Shown: piece by piece, positions 44,205-55,355 of the stretch
Layout: each line of letters starts with the position of its first letter
Numbering within the stretch: position 1 is the first letter of the stretch
Source: Amphiura filiformis
Taxonomy: Eukaryota > Echinodermata > Ophiuroidea > Amphilepidida > Amphiuridae
DNA length: 64,000 bases
NCBI RefSeq assembly: GCF_039555335.1
Contig: NC_092628.1
Location: forward strand, 81,742,315-81,806,314
Direction: 5' to 3'
Program-made: the position numbers and the translations under genes
The notes under the pieces: generated by a model
Database searches by the model: none
Seen by the model: the letters and a program-made list of their open reading frames with translations, nothing else
Told to the model about the DNA's origin: nothing

Positions 44205-45785
44205 ACATGTGACACATCTACACAAGGCCAGCAAAGTTGTCTTGCCCTTCCCAGAATACTTTGCAACATATTACATCATCTCATTTCATTAAATGTGACA
44301 CAATCTGGTCCATGGCGTCCAAAGGAGGCATTTTTGAAAATTGAGTTCCTATAATTATTACAAACAATGGGCTATATTGAAGACTTTGAAGGTCTAGCAA
44401 GTTATGAAATTTTGTGATGTCTATTTTCTTACATATTTCATTGTTTTTTTGCCTTTTTATATATCAATTTTAAATTTGCCGCCTTTGACCTCCATGGACT
44501 AGATCGTGTCACAACTGACACTCCTATAGAGGGTCGATAATCATAAAATAAACATAGTTTGTAAGCTCTGGATGTGCTCTGTTTATTGAGGCAAAACCTT
44601 TTACCTTTTGACACTATCGACCCATGCTGCGCTGGATAGTAGCTCAGTGCAGATTATTGAAATGGAAGAAATGTATTGTGGGAAGTGTTAGATATCTTCT
44701 GTGACATGGGGCCATATAGCAAAGTTACAACGGATCCAGAAAAAAATCAAGAACTGCTGGGTACTTTGAAAAAAATTTCATTTCTTTAGAATTGGGTACA
44801 AAAAGTTAATTTCAAAGTTGCAGGACAATTATAATTTTTCTATGATAGGCCTATGTGACACTTTTTAAGTTCTTGCAGGTATACTTGTTGCCCATAGTTA
44901 CTGGGTTTCAGGTACTCAAATATCTCTGAAATTCTGACCTTATACTGTTTATTGGTCACTTTGCATTATGTGATCACAATACCCAGTTTTCAGTGGTAAC
45001 TTTCTGGCATTTTTGGACATCAATTTGTCCATTATACACACAGCAGATTTTTGTGAAATTCATTCAGAAAATGTAACCCTATTCCATAAATCTGTTCAAA
45101 AAAAGGTTGTCAAGTCTCTTAAATTCTTTCAGTAAAAGTGTTTCAACTACATGCACTTGATTCACACATTGTCATACAAAAATTGTATACTCTTTAAAAT
45201 GGAGAAAATCACACAAAAATCACAGTTGAATTTGGATACAATATAAAAAATGTACATGTTTAAAATTTGGTCTTTGTATGTATTTTAATCTTGAGATCCA
45301 TTCTAGGGGATGTTTTTCACATTTTTTATCTACCTTATTTTTTTAATTATTTACCAAATTTGGACTCAAAATGACTAAAAAGGTCATATTTCTTTGCCTT
45401 AATATTTGAAATACATTTCAAAGAAAAAGTATGGCAACCAAAAAGAGGAAAGAAAAGCTGTGATTGTTTTTGTACAAAATCTGTGTATATTCCTGGACTC
45501 CTTTCCATTGAAAAATATATGCTTTTGTATTTTATCTGTGAGTAATCGAATAAAGAAGTTACGGCACATTTACTTTATGCATTCTGAGACTTGACAGTAC
45601 CCCTTAATGGATTCAAGCCAAATGACTACTTTTGAAATCAGTGTATAATCACATTGTAAGCTCTAAGTTGTATAACTTAACTTAATGGATTTATAACACA
45701 CGATACCATCAAAACAAGATGTTGAAGGCGCAATATACAAAAACAATTTAAGAAACAAATTTGCAAACTTAGAATATACATGTAG
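44205..45785. other. Intergenic, no gene seen
   Basis: A+T-rich; short open frames only. Confidence 0.5.
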
Positions 45786-45790
45786 ATATA

Positions 45791-46285
45791 CCCAGGGGGA
45801 CACTCAACTTTAGAAGTGATAGGTATGTGCCTACCGGAGTTGCGAAGTAGGGGCCTATATAGGTACAAAACATTGTTTTAAAAAAAAAGGGGGGGGGGTC
45901 ATTGGGTACAAACACTATGAAAAAGGGGGTCATTGGGAATAATATTTTGAAAAAAGGGGTGGGTATACAATTTCGGAAAAAGGAGGTCATTAGGTAGAAA
46001 ATTTCGAAAAAAATGGAGCAAGTCTATTTCATGTAAAATTTCCCAAATTCACAATACAAATTTGCTGAAATCAGAGAATTTGAAAGTTTTGTCATTATTT
46101 TGTATCATTTTGATGACGCAATTCTAGAAAAAATGGGGTTATTGGGTAAACGCACCTAAAAAAGGGGGGTCAACGGATATGACTTTAAAAAAAGGGGGTC
46201 ATTGAGTATATTCAACTTCAACAATAAAGGGCCTATTGACAGGCACATACAATCAATTCTAAAGTTGAGTGCCTCCCCCCACACC
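45791..46285. mobile_element. CCC-GGGGG-ACTCAA element, 495 bp
   Basis: Left CCCAGGGGGACACTCAACTT and right AAGTTGAGTGCCTCCCC are imperfect inverted repeats. TAGATATA (45783-45790) and GAGATATA (46286-46293) flank, 7 of 8 matching. Interior has repeated AAAGGGGGTCATTGGGTA words. Related to 50441-51041. Confidence 0.7.
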
Positions 46286-46401
46286 GAGATATACAATGAT
46301 TAAAACCCAATACTGTATACTGAAACGCCCCTCTAAGCAGAGAACATTTTTGCAATTTAAAACATGGTATCTTAAAGTGTGTTCTGTTAGACATGAACAA
46401 G

Positions 46402-46407
46402 TTTAAT
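46402..46407 (-). terminator. Possible polyadenylation signal (ATTAAA) of receptor gene
   Basis: On the minus strand ATTAAA lies about 45 bases after the distal stop codon (46451-46453). It is a recognised variant signal, but six bases in A+T-rich DNA are weak evidence. Confidence 0.3.
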
Positions 46408-46450
46408 GTTTAGTACACAATTTGGTCAAGTATTGGTCATCCAGCCACAC

Positions 46451-47357
46451 CTAGCTGAATTCTGGTGATACCTGCAACTCTGCATAGGTATTGGCAGACA
46501 GAAATTGTGGTTTGGAGCCGTTTGCATGTGGAGAACCATAATCCAGTTTACTATAGCCCTTCTTGAGTTGTGGGTTGGCTATCAAATGAGAGTATTCACC
46601 AATTTGGTCGGACTCTGTATCATCACTGTCTTCAATGGTAAACTGCGTAGTTAGAGGGCGCTGCAATCGATCATAAACACTTCTATCGACATTTGATTTA
46701 GCTTTTGATTTCTTATTTTTTGTTGACTTTAGCATAAGGTGGCATGCGAGATTTAGAAGTACTGTTATCTGTATCTTGGAAAGGCCCATTCCCAACTTCA
46801 CGACAAGCCTCTGCATAAGGATTGGATGCTTCTCCTGTATCAGGTTGCTGCAGAAAAGTGTCCTCAGAATCAGTGTCTGATATATCGGGTTCTACCACAG
46901 TATATCTAGGACTAGATGGATTTGCTAAACCATCTTCTAATTTATCTTCTTTTAATGTCATCGTTGCTGGACGTTTCCGGTCCAATTTTGCACCTTTGGC
47001 CTCTCCACCCTTCTTAACTTTCTTCACCTGAGCATATGGTGGTATACTCCTGGCTGGAGAAGGTTTATCCGGAGGGATCAGATCTGCTGGATCTTCATAC
47101 ATGTTGCCTTTAACTCTACCAGGTTTGATACAAGGAGATGAATCCACCCCTGACTGATCAGAGGTGGGCCCTACTTCGAGCCTGTTGTATTGAGCATCGA
47201 CTACTACAGGGAGTTGAGATTTCCGAGAGTTTCCAGAAAAGTCCAAGCTGTTGTATGGCTCAGAAGTAGTACTGTGAAGTTGATCTGGACTGGCATAAGC
47301 ATATATTTGGGAGTTGGATTCGCTGAAGTTTCCAGAATCGCTTAATTTGCCCTGCAC
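46451..47357 (-). CDS. EGF receptor, last exon: tyrosine-rich cytoplasmic tail, frame broken
   Basis: Follows a TTACAG acceptor and joins the previous exon in complete frame. Starts VQGKLSDSGNFSESNSQ and has many tyrosines in YxxphI or PPY contexts: EPYNSL, AQYNRL, NMYEDP, PPYAQV, RYTVV, NPYAEA, PPYAKV. In this frame it stops at 46713-46715, directly after a run of six A's (46716-46721 on the plus strand as T). One base of slippage opens another ~88 codons with the same character: SVYDRL, GEYSHL...GYSKLDY, NTYAEL, ending EFS and TAG at 46451-46453. YSHL and YSKL are nine residues apart, an ITAM-like spacing. A sequencing or assembly error at the homopolymer is the simplest explanation. Confidence 0.82.
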
Positions 47358-47550
47358 CTGTAACATCCAAAAATAAATCTAATTAGAATGAATGCTAAAT
47401 GACATAGCCAAGCTATATTCAACTGCTGTAATAAGGTATGAGCCAGAGTTCCATTTAAAGAAGATTAGCATTTTGTAACTATTTTGTTACAGTAGGCTTA
47501 TGAAACAATCAATTGGTTAAAGGAACAAGCAAATAAATAAATAAACAAAC

Positions 47551-47696
47551 CTCTTGTGTGCTGCAATATGTATACAAGTCTTGTGACTCTGCTATTCCAG
47601 TTTCACTATTACATACTGCATCATATTCATCATCAGTTGGCTGAGAGTAGGATCTTGTAGACATCAGGATATTGGCTTGACTGCAGTAGGTATTGT
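47551..47696 (-). CDS. EGF receptor, cytoplasmic exon
   Basis: 146-base exon after CCTATAG. With one base carried over it reads DNTYCSQANILMSTRS, then YSQPTDDEYDAVCN and QDLYTYCSTQE, with several acidic-flanked tyrosines that look like kinase or SH2 targets. It ends in complete frame before GTTTGT. Frame, splice sites and composition agree with the flanking exons. Confidence 0.8.
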
Positions 47697-48440
47697 CTAT
47701 AGGGGAAGGATAAAAAAGATCAAGTACATTATTTGGAGGAGACTGGGTAAAGAAAAAAAGTTGACTATAGAACTGTATTTTGGTGTATGTTTGTCCATGC
47801 ATTAGTGTTTTCTGAAAAAGAAGGATGCATACTAAATTTTTCTCTACTTGATGTCCCAAAAATGAAGTGTGTTCGCAGAGCTCCAGATTTAATTCAGAAT
47901 CACATTATTACAAATATTTGTACATATTTGTAGAGCATGGTATATTCCTATCATAATATCCTTTTCAAATTCACAGTGTGTCATTTTCTGGTTGTCTGAA
48001 TTTTTCTAAAACCCAGATGATGATCATAACCTTAACCCTTCCCTTAACTTAAAACTGAGTACATTGTGTGCTGAACATGTGTCATCCTGTACCAATATGG
48101 TCAGTATGGGGTGTTTATTTATAATGCCAAAAGAAGACACACCTGATACTTAACTATCAAACAAGGACACACCTACAATGGGAGACTGTCCTCCCTTTAT
48201 TTATATCTGCAATGAATTGCTGATAGCATAAAAATGTATTTGATGCTATGTGCCCCAGAGACGGCTATATGAAAATGTCCATGGTTCACTACAGTTTGAC
48301 TATGTGTGTCCAATGTCAGATAGGGGAAGTTATGTCTTCGGTGTAAGGGTTTTACACAATGTCGATGTTTGATAGCAGTAACATATTGCCCCTACTAGAT
48401 GTGTGTGTGTGTGGGGGTGCATGTGTATGTGTTTACTTAC

Positions 48441-48508
48441 CATGTTTAGGTGGTCCTTGACTGTCCATCACTGGTACATGATCACCGACTGCTTGCGATG
48501 GCGAAAAC
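48441..48508 (-). CDS. EGF receptor, juxtamembrane exon
   Basis: 68-base exon between TATTTCAG and GTAAGT. Completes an Arg codon from the membrane exon and reads RFSPSQAVGDHVPVMD, then SQGPPKH, leaving one base of an Asp codon for the next exon. No motif recognised; identified by splice signals and frame continuity only. Confidence 0.75.
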
Positions 48509-49242
48509 CTGAAATAAGAAAACACACAACATGGTTTGATTTCGCTTTACTTAAGTGTTTATATATGTATTAAAAGTATTTACAATTTATTACTATTTAC
48601 AAACTTTAGGATGTGTTTACATTATGAATCCTTATTATATATGATGGGCATTGACACTTATCTGCTACAAAATTATGCTGGAGGTTATTGGCCAGCTCAC
48701 TAGCTCTGTTGTAGACCTGCAGCTTTATGTGCCCTTTGCAGGATGGAACAATTTGTTCAAACTCCTAAGGTTTCATAAGGAGATCATAATTTTGACATCA
48801 GTGTATTTTATTTCACTTCGCTTAACATTTCCTTGCTACTATACCGCACTGTACCAGGTATTGAGGGATGGGGCTTTTGTACAATTCTAACCATTCTGAC
48901 GTGGGGGAGGGGGCTCGATTGCAATACCGCCATTTTTTACATAGCCTTTAGATCAACACGTAATCAAGAAATTTTCACAAACAATTCTAACGTTATGTGT
49001 TGTCAAAGAAAAATTATGTCATTCTAAAACCGTTGTAGTTTGAACAACTATCTCTACTGTAAGTAATACGGTAAGTATGTTGTATTTCGATTTGTAATTG
49101 CTGTCTATTTTGAACATGTAGTTTTGCCAGCCTTATATACGTCACATGACCCATGTCCTACAGCGGCTGCATTCTGACATGACATGCTTTCCCTAAAGAA
49201 ACAAATGACCATTTTCAGTCTTTCCTAACTATAATCACATAC

Positions 49243-49414
49243 CTGTCTTTCTTGCTTCCCTTCCGCCAAACACTTATGAGAAGAATAATGATGATGACAA
49301 TTAAGATGGCTGCCACTGCACTGCCGACCCCAATAAGTAGAATTTGGTTCCTGTTTTTCCTAACTCCTTGTGGATCCACTGTTTGACCACTACTTGCCAT
49401 ACTGAAGTTTGGAG
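49243..49414 (-). CDS. EGF receptor, transmembrane exon
   Basis: 172-base exon after TACCTTTAG. With the base left by the EGF exon it gives APNFSMASSGQTVDPQGVR, a short stalk. A hydrophobic helix follows (ILLIGVGSAVAAILIVIIII, then LLISVW) and a basic stop-transfer RKGSKKDR. This places the EGF modules outside and the tyrosine-rich tail inside. Donor GTATGT. A type I single-pass topology is inferred. Confidence 0.88.
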
Positions 49415-50440
49415 CTAAAGGTAACAACATTTAACATGGAAATATCAAAAATAAAACCCATATGTTATGTGTGATACGAATTCATTGTTCATTGTCCCTA
49501 ACACTATAAATTAAAACCAACATATTGTTATATTTTCAAATATAAATTGTGGTCCTAAATTTTCCACATTTGGCACATTCTCCGATAAAGTGTTCAAAAT
49601 GCCAAATATGTGTCGCCCATAGTTTCAAGTCGTATTCAGACTTGTTTCTTCAGAAAGAAATAACTTTTATTAATATAATTAATACTTAGGAGTTGCTTTT
49701 TAAAATGTGTGAGGCTAGAGGTTGTAACATGCCTAGAAAGTATAAAACAATAAAGCTGATTATGCATGTCCATTGTTTTCCTCCATGGCGCCAGCCAAGG
49801 TGTGTTCAGTATAACGTGTCCCTGCTCTCTAAACATGCGCGCACATAATGGATTATAGGTACTTTTCATTAGCTGGTATCATGCCCTAATTATAAAGTAT
49901 AAATCATCACAACACAGATTATTAAATTTTTCCAACAGGTCTTTCAGACTATGTCGCCAATATTGTTCACAGATACGTTACCATATTTCTAATGGATAAC
50001 AATCTGTGAAAATAATTAACTAGATGAATGTTCTCATATGTGATGGATCAAGCAGGCTCCATAGTTATATTATATATATGGAACAAAACACAATGGTTTC
50101 AAAGTAAAAAAAATCAGGTCTATTAATGGCAAAAAGTCCTGACGTTACGTTCATGCCTTCACAGATACGTTACCTAAATTCTACTCCCCTTGGTAAATAC
50201 GCGGTTATAAATGAAGCCAAATACCATACCAGACTTTAGTACATTGGGTGATGACTGATCAAGTATGGGTATTAAGTCGGTCAGTTTTTACACTTGCACG
50301 TTACCACTGATACGTTACCCCCAATACGTACAAGTAATATTGCTCAAAAATGAAATATTGTTGAAAAATCACCCATGCATTGTTTTGTGTTCTTAAACTA
50401 TTAAAGTTTACAATTCTGAATGAATTTTATGAATTCTTTG
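49415..50440. other. Receptor intron, no other feature recognised
   Basis: A+T-rich intron between the EGF and membrane exons; AGATACGTTACC-like words recur near 49972, 50163 and 50310 (three scattered copies of GATACGTTACC). Confidence 0.5.
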
Positions 50441-51041
50441 CCCGGGGGGGTACTCAAGTTTGGTTTTGGTAGGGACGTGCCGCTGAGATTTTGGAAGTAG
50501 ACCCATAAATATACCAATTTGTCAAGAAATTTGGACCCATTGATATACCAAAAGTCAAAATTTTTGGCCGAATTTACCCACAATTGTCTTAGTTTTTACA
50601 AATTTTCCCAAAATTTTGGGAAAATTTTGAAAATTTTGGCTAGATTAAGGAAAAATTGGGCTGTTTTCCGAAAAAATTGAGAAAATTTTGAAAAAAGGAC
50701 CCATTCATATACCAAAATAGGCTTTGAAAAAGGGGTCATTGATATACCAGAAGGCTGAAAATGCTACCCATGTTTGCGGCACGTCAAAATTTTTGGCGAA
50801 TTTACCCACAATTGTCTTAGTTTTTACAAATTTTCCCAAAATTTTGGGAAAATTTTGAAAATTTTGCTAGATTAAGGAAAAATTGGGCTGTTTTCCTAAA
50901 AATTGAGAAAATTTTGAAAAAGGACCCATTCATATACCAAAATAGGCTTTAAAAAGGGGTCATTGATATACCAGAAGGCTGAAAATGCTACCCATGTTTA
51001 TGCATCGTCCCGTATGGTCATTTGTACTGAGTACCCCCGGG
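50441..51041. mobile_element. CCCGGGGG-ended element, 601 bp, 8-bp duplication
   Basis: Ends CCCGGGGGGGTACTCA and TGAGTACCCCCGGG; ATTCTTTG flanks exactly (50433-50440, 51042-51049). Inside, a ~230-bp segment (from CAAAATTTTTGGCCGAATTT to ATGCTACCCATGTTT) is duplicated in tandem with few changes. Lies in the receptor intron. Confidence 0.87.
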
Positions 51042-51857
51042 ATTCTTTGTGGTTGGCATTTTGTCATTCCTGAGACCAAACTTGGATGCTTTAACGGAGA
51101 ATGGGCCATTTAAAAAGGTTATATTCCATAATTAAATGTCACCTGAAGAAAAAAAGGTGGACATTTTCCAGGGTCGTAGCAAGAGCATCATGGGCCCATG
51201 GACAAGGAGCAGTACAGGCCCTTTTAACCAGAGTGGGATTTACCTTATGGGGGCCCTGGGCCAGGCCAGAATTTGGAGGCCCAGAACTCGCATGCCGAGG
51301 AAGGCATGTACACTCAAGTCAGTGGCCAGGTTTTGGTTTACGTATAATATAGAGGGGACATATTTTGTTCTGATGTTACTTGGACATGTTCTAATCGATG
51401 GAAAGCACAGCACTATTTTAATGTACCAATCAATGGAAGCACAATGTTAGTTCTCTTGTTCAAGAACACTTTGTGTACAAATCAATAGGGCATGTAATGG
51501 AGCAAAACTGCAACTTTTTGCATCTTCCTTGGGTTTTTGATTATTGTGGCTTTATTTTTTGACCGATTTTAACTAATGAGGTCTTAAAGATGCAGCTATT
51601 TGCTTCTGGTTCTAATTATGACATGACATATCTGCCTTTGTTTAGAATATATAGGGGTAAAAGCAACTGGTTTCGTAATTGTTTTGCACACTGTATACTA
51701 CTTGCCAAACTTATCTTGGGATTTTTAGGTTGAAAAATATAAGGTGTCTGCAGAACTTTACAACTTCATATCACTCACATAGAGTGGTGGGTGGATGGGT
51801 GGAAAGACTGAAGGATGGAAGAATCTTATAAAAGTATGGAAGAAATGAAGGACTTAC
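51042..51857. other. Receptor intron remainder; decayed hAT-like end
   Basis: CCAGGGTCGTAGCAAGAGC at 51169 resembles the left end of MITE B (CAGGACCGTAGCAAGG), followed by GGCCCATGG and GGGGGCCCTGGGCC; a right end was not found. No exon seen. Confidence 0.45.
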
Positions 51858-54128
51858 CTTGGGTAGCACCTTCACACTGTTGAGTTGCCAGGTCACAAAT
51901 AGGTACTCTACATTCCACACATAACTCGGAGCAATCAGATCCATTATATCCAGGAAGGCAGACACAAGATCCAGACTGTGTATTACATGTGGCATTATTC
52001 TTGCATTCCACACCGCAGTAGTTGTGGCACCTGTTAGGGTGTAAGCGTGGTATACATAACCCACAATCAGATCCAGTGTAATTCTCCTGACATTCACAGG
52101 CACCTGTGAGAGTGTCACAATGTCCATTATGAAGACATTCAACTTTGCAGTGTTGAAGACACTGGTTCGAATCCTCCTGTGGATCGCACCAACTACAGTC
52201 TCCTAAGACATACCCAGGAGAGCATTCACACACTAACGATGATGTATTACAAAGTCCACCATTGAGACATTCTTTACCACATACCCTACGACATGCACCA
52301 GCTTCTAGTGTCTTGTTACATAGACTGCAGTCACTACCACTGTAATTCGGATTTGAGCAATAACAAGTCCCATCATAAACATCACACAGACCTCCATTTT
52401 GGCATTCTACATCACAGTAACTTCTACAGTAGTTGTTTGCTTCCATTGGTTCACATAAACTGCAGTCAGGACCACTGAACCCTTGATAACACACACACTC
52501 TCCTGTAGGAACGTAACAGTCTCCTTTTTCACAATAGTAACTGCAGTCTTGGGTACATCCCTGAGGATTAAGACTTGGCCGACAATACATGCATTGATCT
52601 CCTAAATATCCATCTTCACAAGTACATGTTCTTGTGTTTATATCACAGAATGTTCCCACTGAACATATGTGCGGGCAGAAGTCAAGACAACTACGTTGAT
52701 GGTCAGTAGGGTCACACATATCACAATCTGCACCTGTAAAACCACCATAGCACTCACACTGTGAAGTCTGAGTGTCACATATTTGGTATGTACCATAACA
52801 CCCTTGTGGACAGAAGTTCTTACACTCTAAATTGTGCATACTGGAAGTACAATACTGACAAGTACTTCCATCTTGACCTTTTGGACATGCACATTTTCCT
52901 GTAGTAATTAAACATGAAGAACCAGATTCACATGCGTAGCCTCTATATTCACAATACTCTCTGCACTGGTTTGGGTGTTCTGATGGATAGCAATATTCAC
53001 AAGAAGATCCTGAAAATCCCGTTTTACAGACACATTGTCTTGCGGTAATGTCACACATGATTCCTGTATCACAGCTGTCAGGGCAGAAGTCCCTACATTG
53101 TTGCAGATGAGTGCCAGGATCACATGTTCTACAGTTGTGCCCAGAGAAACCAGTAGCGCATTCACATGATCCTGTTTTTGTGTTACACACCCAGTTGCTT
53201 CCATAGCAATCTGATTCACAGAACTGTGAGCAACCACCTTGGTAACCATCTTCACAATATTGGCAAGCACTTCCTGACAGTCCATCTGGACAACTACATT
53301 GTCCACTGGTTATATCACAGTGACTCCCAGATTCACACGGATACCCGTTGTATTCACAAAATCCCCGGCATTCGTTTACAACTTCTCGTGGGTTACAAAG
53401 GTTGCAGTTTTGACCATAGTATCCTGGTAGGCAATGACATCCAGCTGAAGTTTGTCGACAGGTATTGGCTTGGTGGCATGGATTACTTGTACAGTCTGAT
53501 TCACAGGTCCGAAGATCGCTTCCTAATGGACATGCAATAGTGCAGTCCAGGCCAGTGGACCCAGGGGCTAGACATGTTCTGTCACATGTTGCATCATAAT
53601 GACTTGCAATACATTGACATCCTGTCGCAGTTTCTCTGCATGTGTGCGTAGTATGACAATGATTATCAATGCAAGATATCTCGCAGGAGAGAGTTTCTGA
53701 AGTAGGACATGTGATTTCGCAGTTGATCCCTTTGGCACCTTGCTTACATTGACATCCACTCTGAGATTGTATGCATGTAGGGCTACTATATTGACTACAA
53801 GGATTTCGAGAACAGGCACTCTCACAAGATACACTATCAGATGCAACAGGACAAGCAAGATCACAGTAGGTTCCTCTGAAGCCAACTATACATCGCTCAC
53901 AATTGTGACCCTCATATTGAGGATTACATATACACAATGCATCAGTCTGCTGCCTGCATCGACTTTCCTGGCTGCATGTGTTGCTGCCACAGTCACTCTC
54001 ACAAGCAGTTCCATCTGAGTTCAAAGGACATACTTGATCACATAAAGGTCCAGTCTTTCCAAGTGGGCATTCACAATAATCTGTTGTAGAACTACATGTT
54101 GCTCCACTAACACAGCATACCACAGCAT
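51858..54128 (-). CDS. Multi-EGF receptor ectodomain (MEGF10/Draper/CED-1-like), one large exon
   Basis: 2271-base exon after TTGCTTACAG. The upstream exon's last base completes its first codon (Asp); it ends with one base before GTAAGT, which the membrane exon completes. It encodes about 757 residues packed with cysteine: about 16 EGF-like modules ending in CxC...G..C, such as CECPLGKTGPLC, CHCLPGYYGQNC, CECATGFSGHNC and CVCLPGYNGSDC. The first five or so are of a SD..CES.C..NPC type; the later ones share a longer spacing with CR.FC or CR.YC and look like tandem copies. Such arrays occur in MEGF10/11, Draper, CED-1 and SREC phagocytic receptors. The precise orthologue cannot be set without alignment. 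Confidence 0.88.
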
Positions 54129-54921
54129 CTGTAAGCAAACATGGACATAGACTAACATTGTGCTTTCAAGCTCAACTAGGGCTATCAAAGACATTATAGA
54201 GCAGAATAAGGATTTACTATGGGATATCTATATTGGATTAATACACAGGGGTACCAAAACAGTGTCTCTCTGGCATTTTTGGTTTGATGTATTAGAATAC
54301 ATGACTGTATATAAAAAAATCATACTCAGTAAGAAAAAAAGAACAGTTTACCAACCCAAAGTGTTCAACAAATACAAATCTTGCACGGCACACAACCATG
54401 ACAACCCAACTTGAAAAAAAAATGCAAGGGAATGTGCCTGCATGGGGTTCCAACCCAGGACCTTCCGATCACTAGACGGACACCTTATCCATTAGGCCAC
54501 CAGCTCCCACTGATAAACGATGGTTAAAACTGGGTACTTATAAATAATTACTATTCAACCATCATTGCAGAAAAGAAACATTGGAACAGTGGAAAACCTC
54601 TGGCTAAATAATGTTTATGTACAAAATATTTCATGCAGATTAATTTGTTTAACAAAAAATTGGTACCCCTGTGTATTAAATTTGAATTATGTTCTGGTTT
54701 ACATTACAAAATTACAACACAGTGGCCTATGGAGCATGCCATACACATAATCATGCATAACTCACAAACACAAAATCTGAACCAACTTTAATTTTGGAGA
54801 ATAAGCTTTTTTTCATGGATATCTACTGAACGAAAAAGGGATGCTATAGAATACTCCTTTAATTTAATGCATAGAAAATAACTGGTCTGACAATTGACTG
54901 GGTATGAAAAACTCTGCTTAC
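54129..54921. other. Receptor intron with a SINE
   Basis: A+T-rich; carries the tRNA-like repeat listed at 54436. No exon seen. Confidence 0.6.
54436..54510 (-). repeat. tRNA-like SINE head or tRNA relic, minus strand
   Basis: On the minus strand GGTGGCCTAATGGATAAGG forms an A box, and GGTCCTGGGTTGGAACCCC holds a B-box-like segment. The anticodon arm TCCGT...TCGGA is weak and the outer ends do not pair as an acceptor stem. Interpreted as a tRNA-derived SINE in the receptor intron. Confidence 0.55.
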
Positions 54922-54971
54922 CTCCAAATCTGCATCTGTTTCCTACTCCTGCAGCAGGGCCTGTACAAGAC
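54922..54971 (-). CDS. EGF receptor, short upstream exon
   Basis: 50-base exon between CTACAG and GTAAGC. In the frame that joins the EGF exon it reads SCTGPAAGVGNRCRFG plus one base of the next codon. Its two Cys fit a cysteine-rich module completed by VVCCVSGATC in the next exon. The 5' exons with start codon, signal peptide and possibly an EMI domain were not found to the right, so the gene is partial here. Confidence 0.75.
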
Positions 54972-55072
54972 CTGTAGAAAAAAGAATGTAGTAATTAAAC
55001 CTTATATGCCAGCTGGGAGCATATTAAATTAAACCCTTTAGTAATTAAATCATAAAATAGAATGATGTACGT

Positions 55073-55300
55073 ACACTCTCAGAAATAAAGGTTCTCAAAG
55101 GACTTAAAGAACCCTTTAATGTCTTCTATAATGGAACCCTCCAGAAAAAAGTTCTTTAATTTGAAAGAACCCTTTTAGGTTCTAAAAGGATTCTTTAATC
55201 CTTTGTAGAACCTTTTTTGGCCTTTTTTTAGAACCTCTTAATTATAGAACTGTTGAAGGTTTCATAGGGGACTGAGTTTAGACCCATTTTCTGAGAGTGT
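55073..55300. mobile_element. 228-bp MITE with ACACTCTCAGAAA ends
   Basis: Left ACACTCTCAGAAATAAAGG and right TTTTCTGAGAGTGT are inverted repeats; interior has several AAAGAACCCTTT/AAGGTTCT words. Target duplication may be TA. Confidence 0.7.
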
Positions 55301-55355
55301 ATAGTAATTATACCTTAAAATAAAATAAAAACCTTCTATTTTAAGGTTTAATTAC

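Noticed and set aside
52908..54018. Other-frame open frames in the EGF exon (both strands)
   Set aside because: Shadows of the Cys-rich frame; they lack the EGF spacing.
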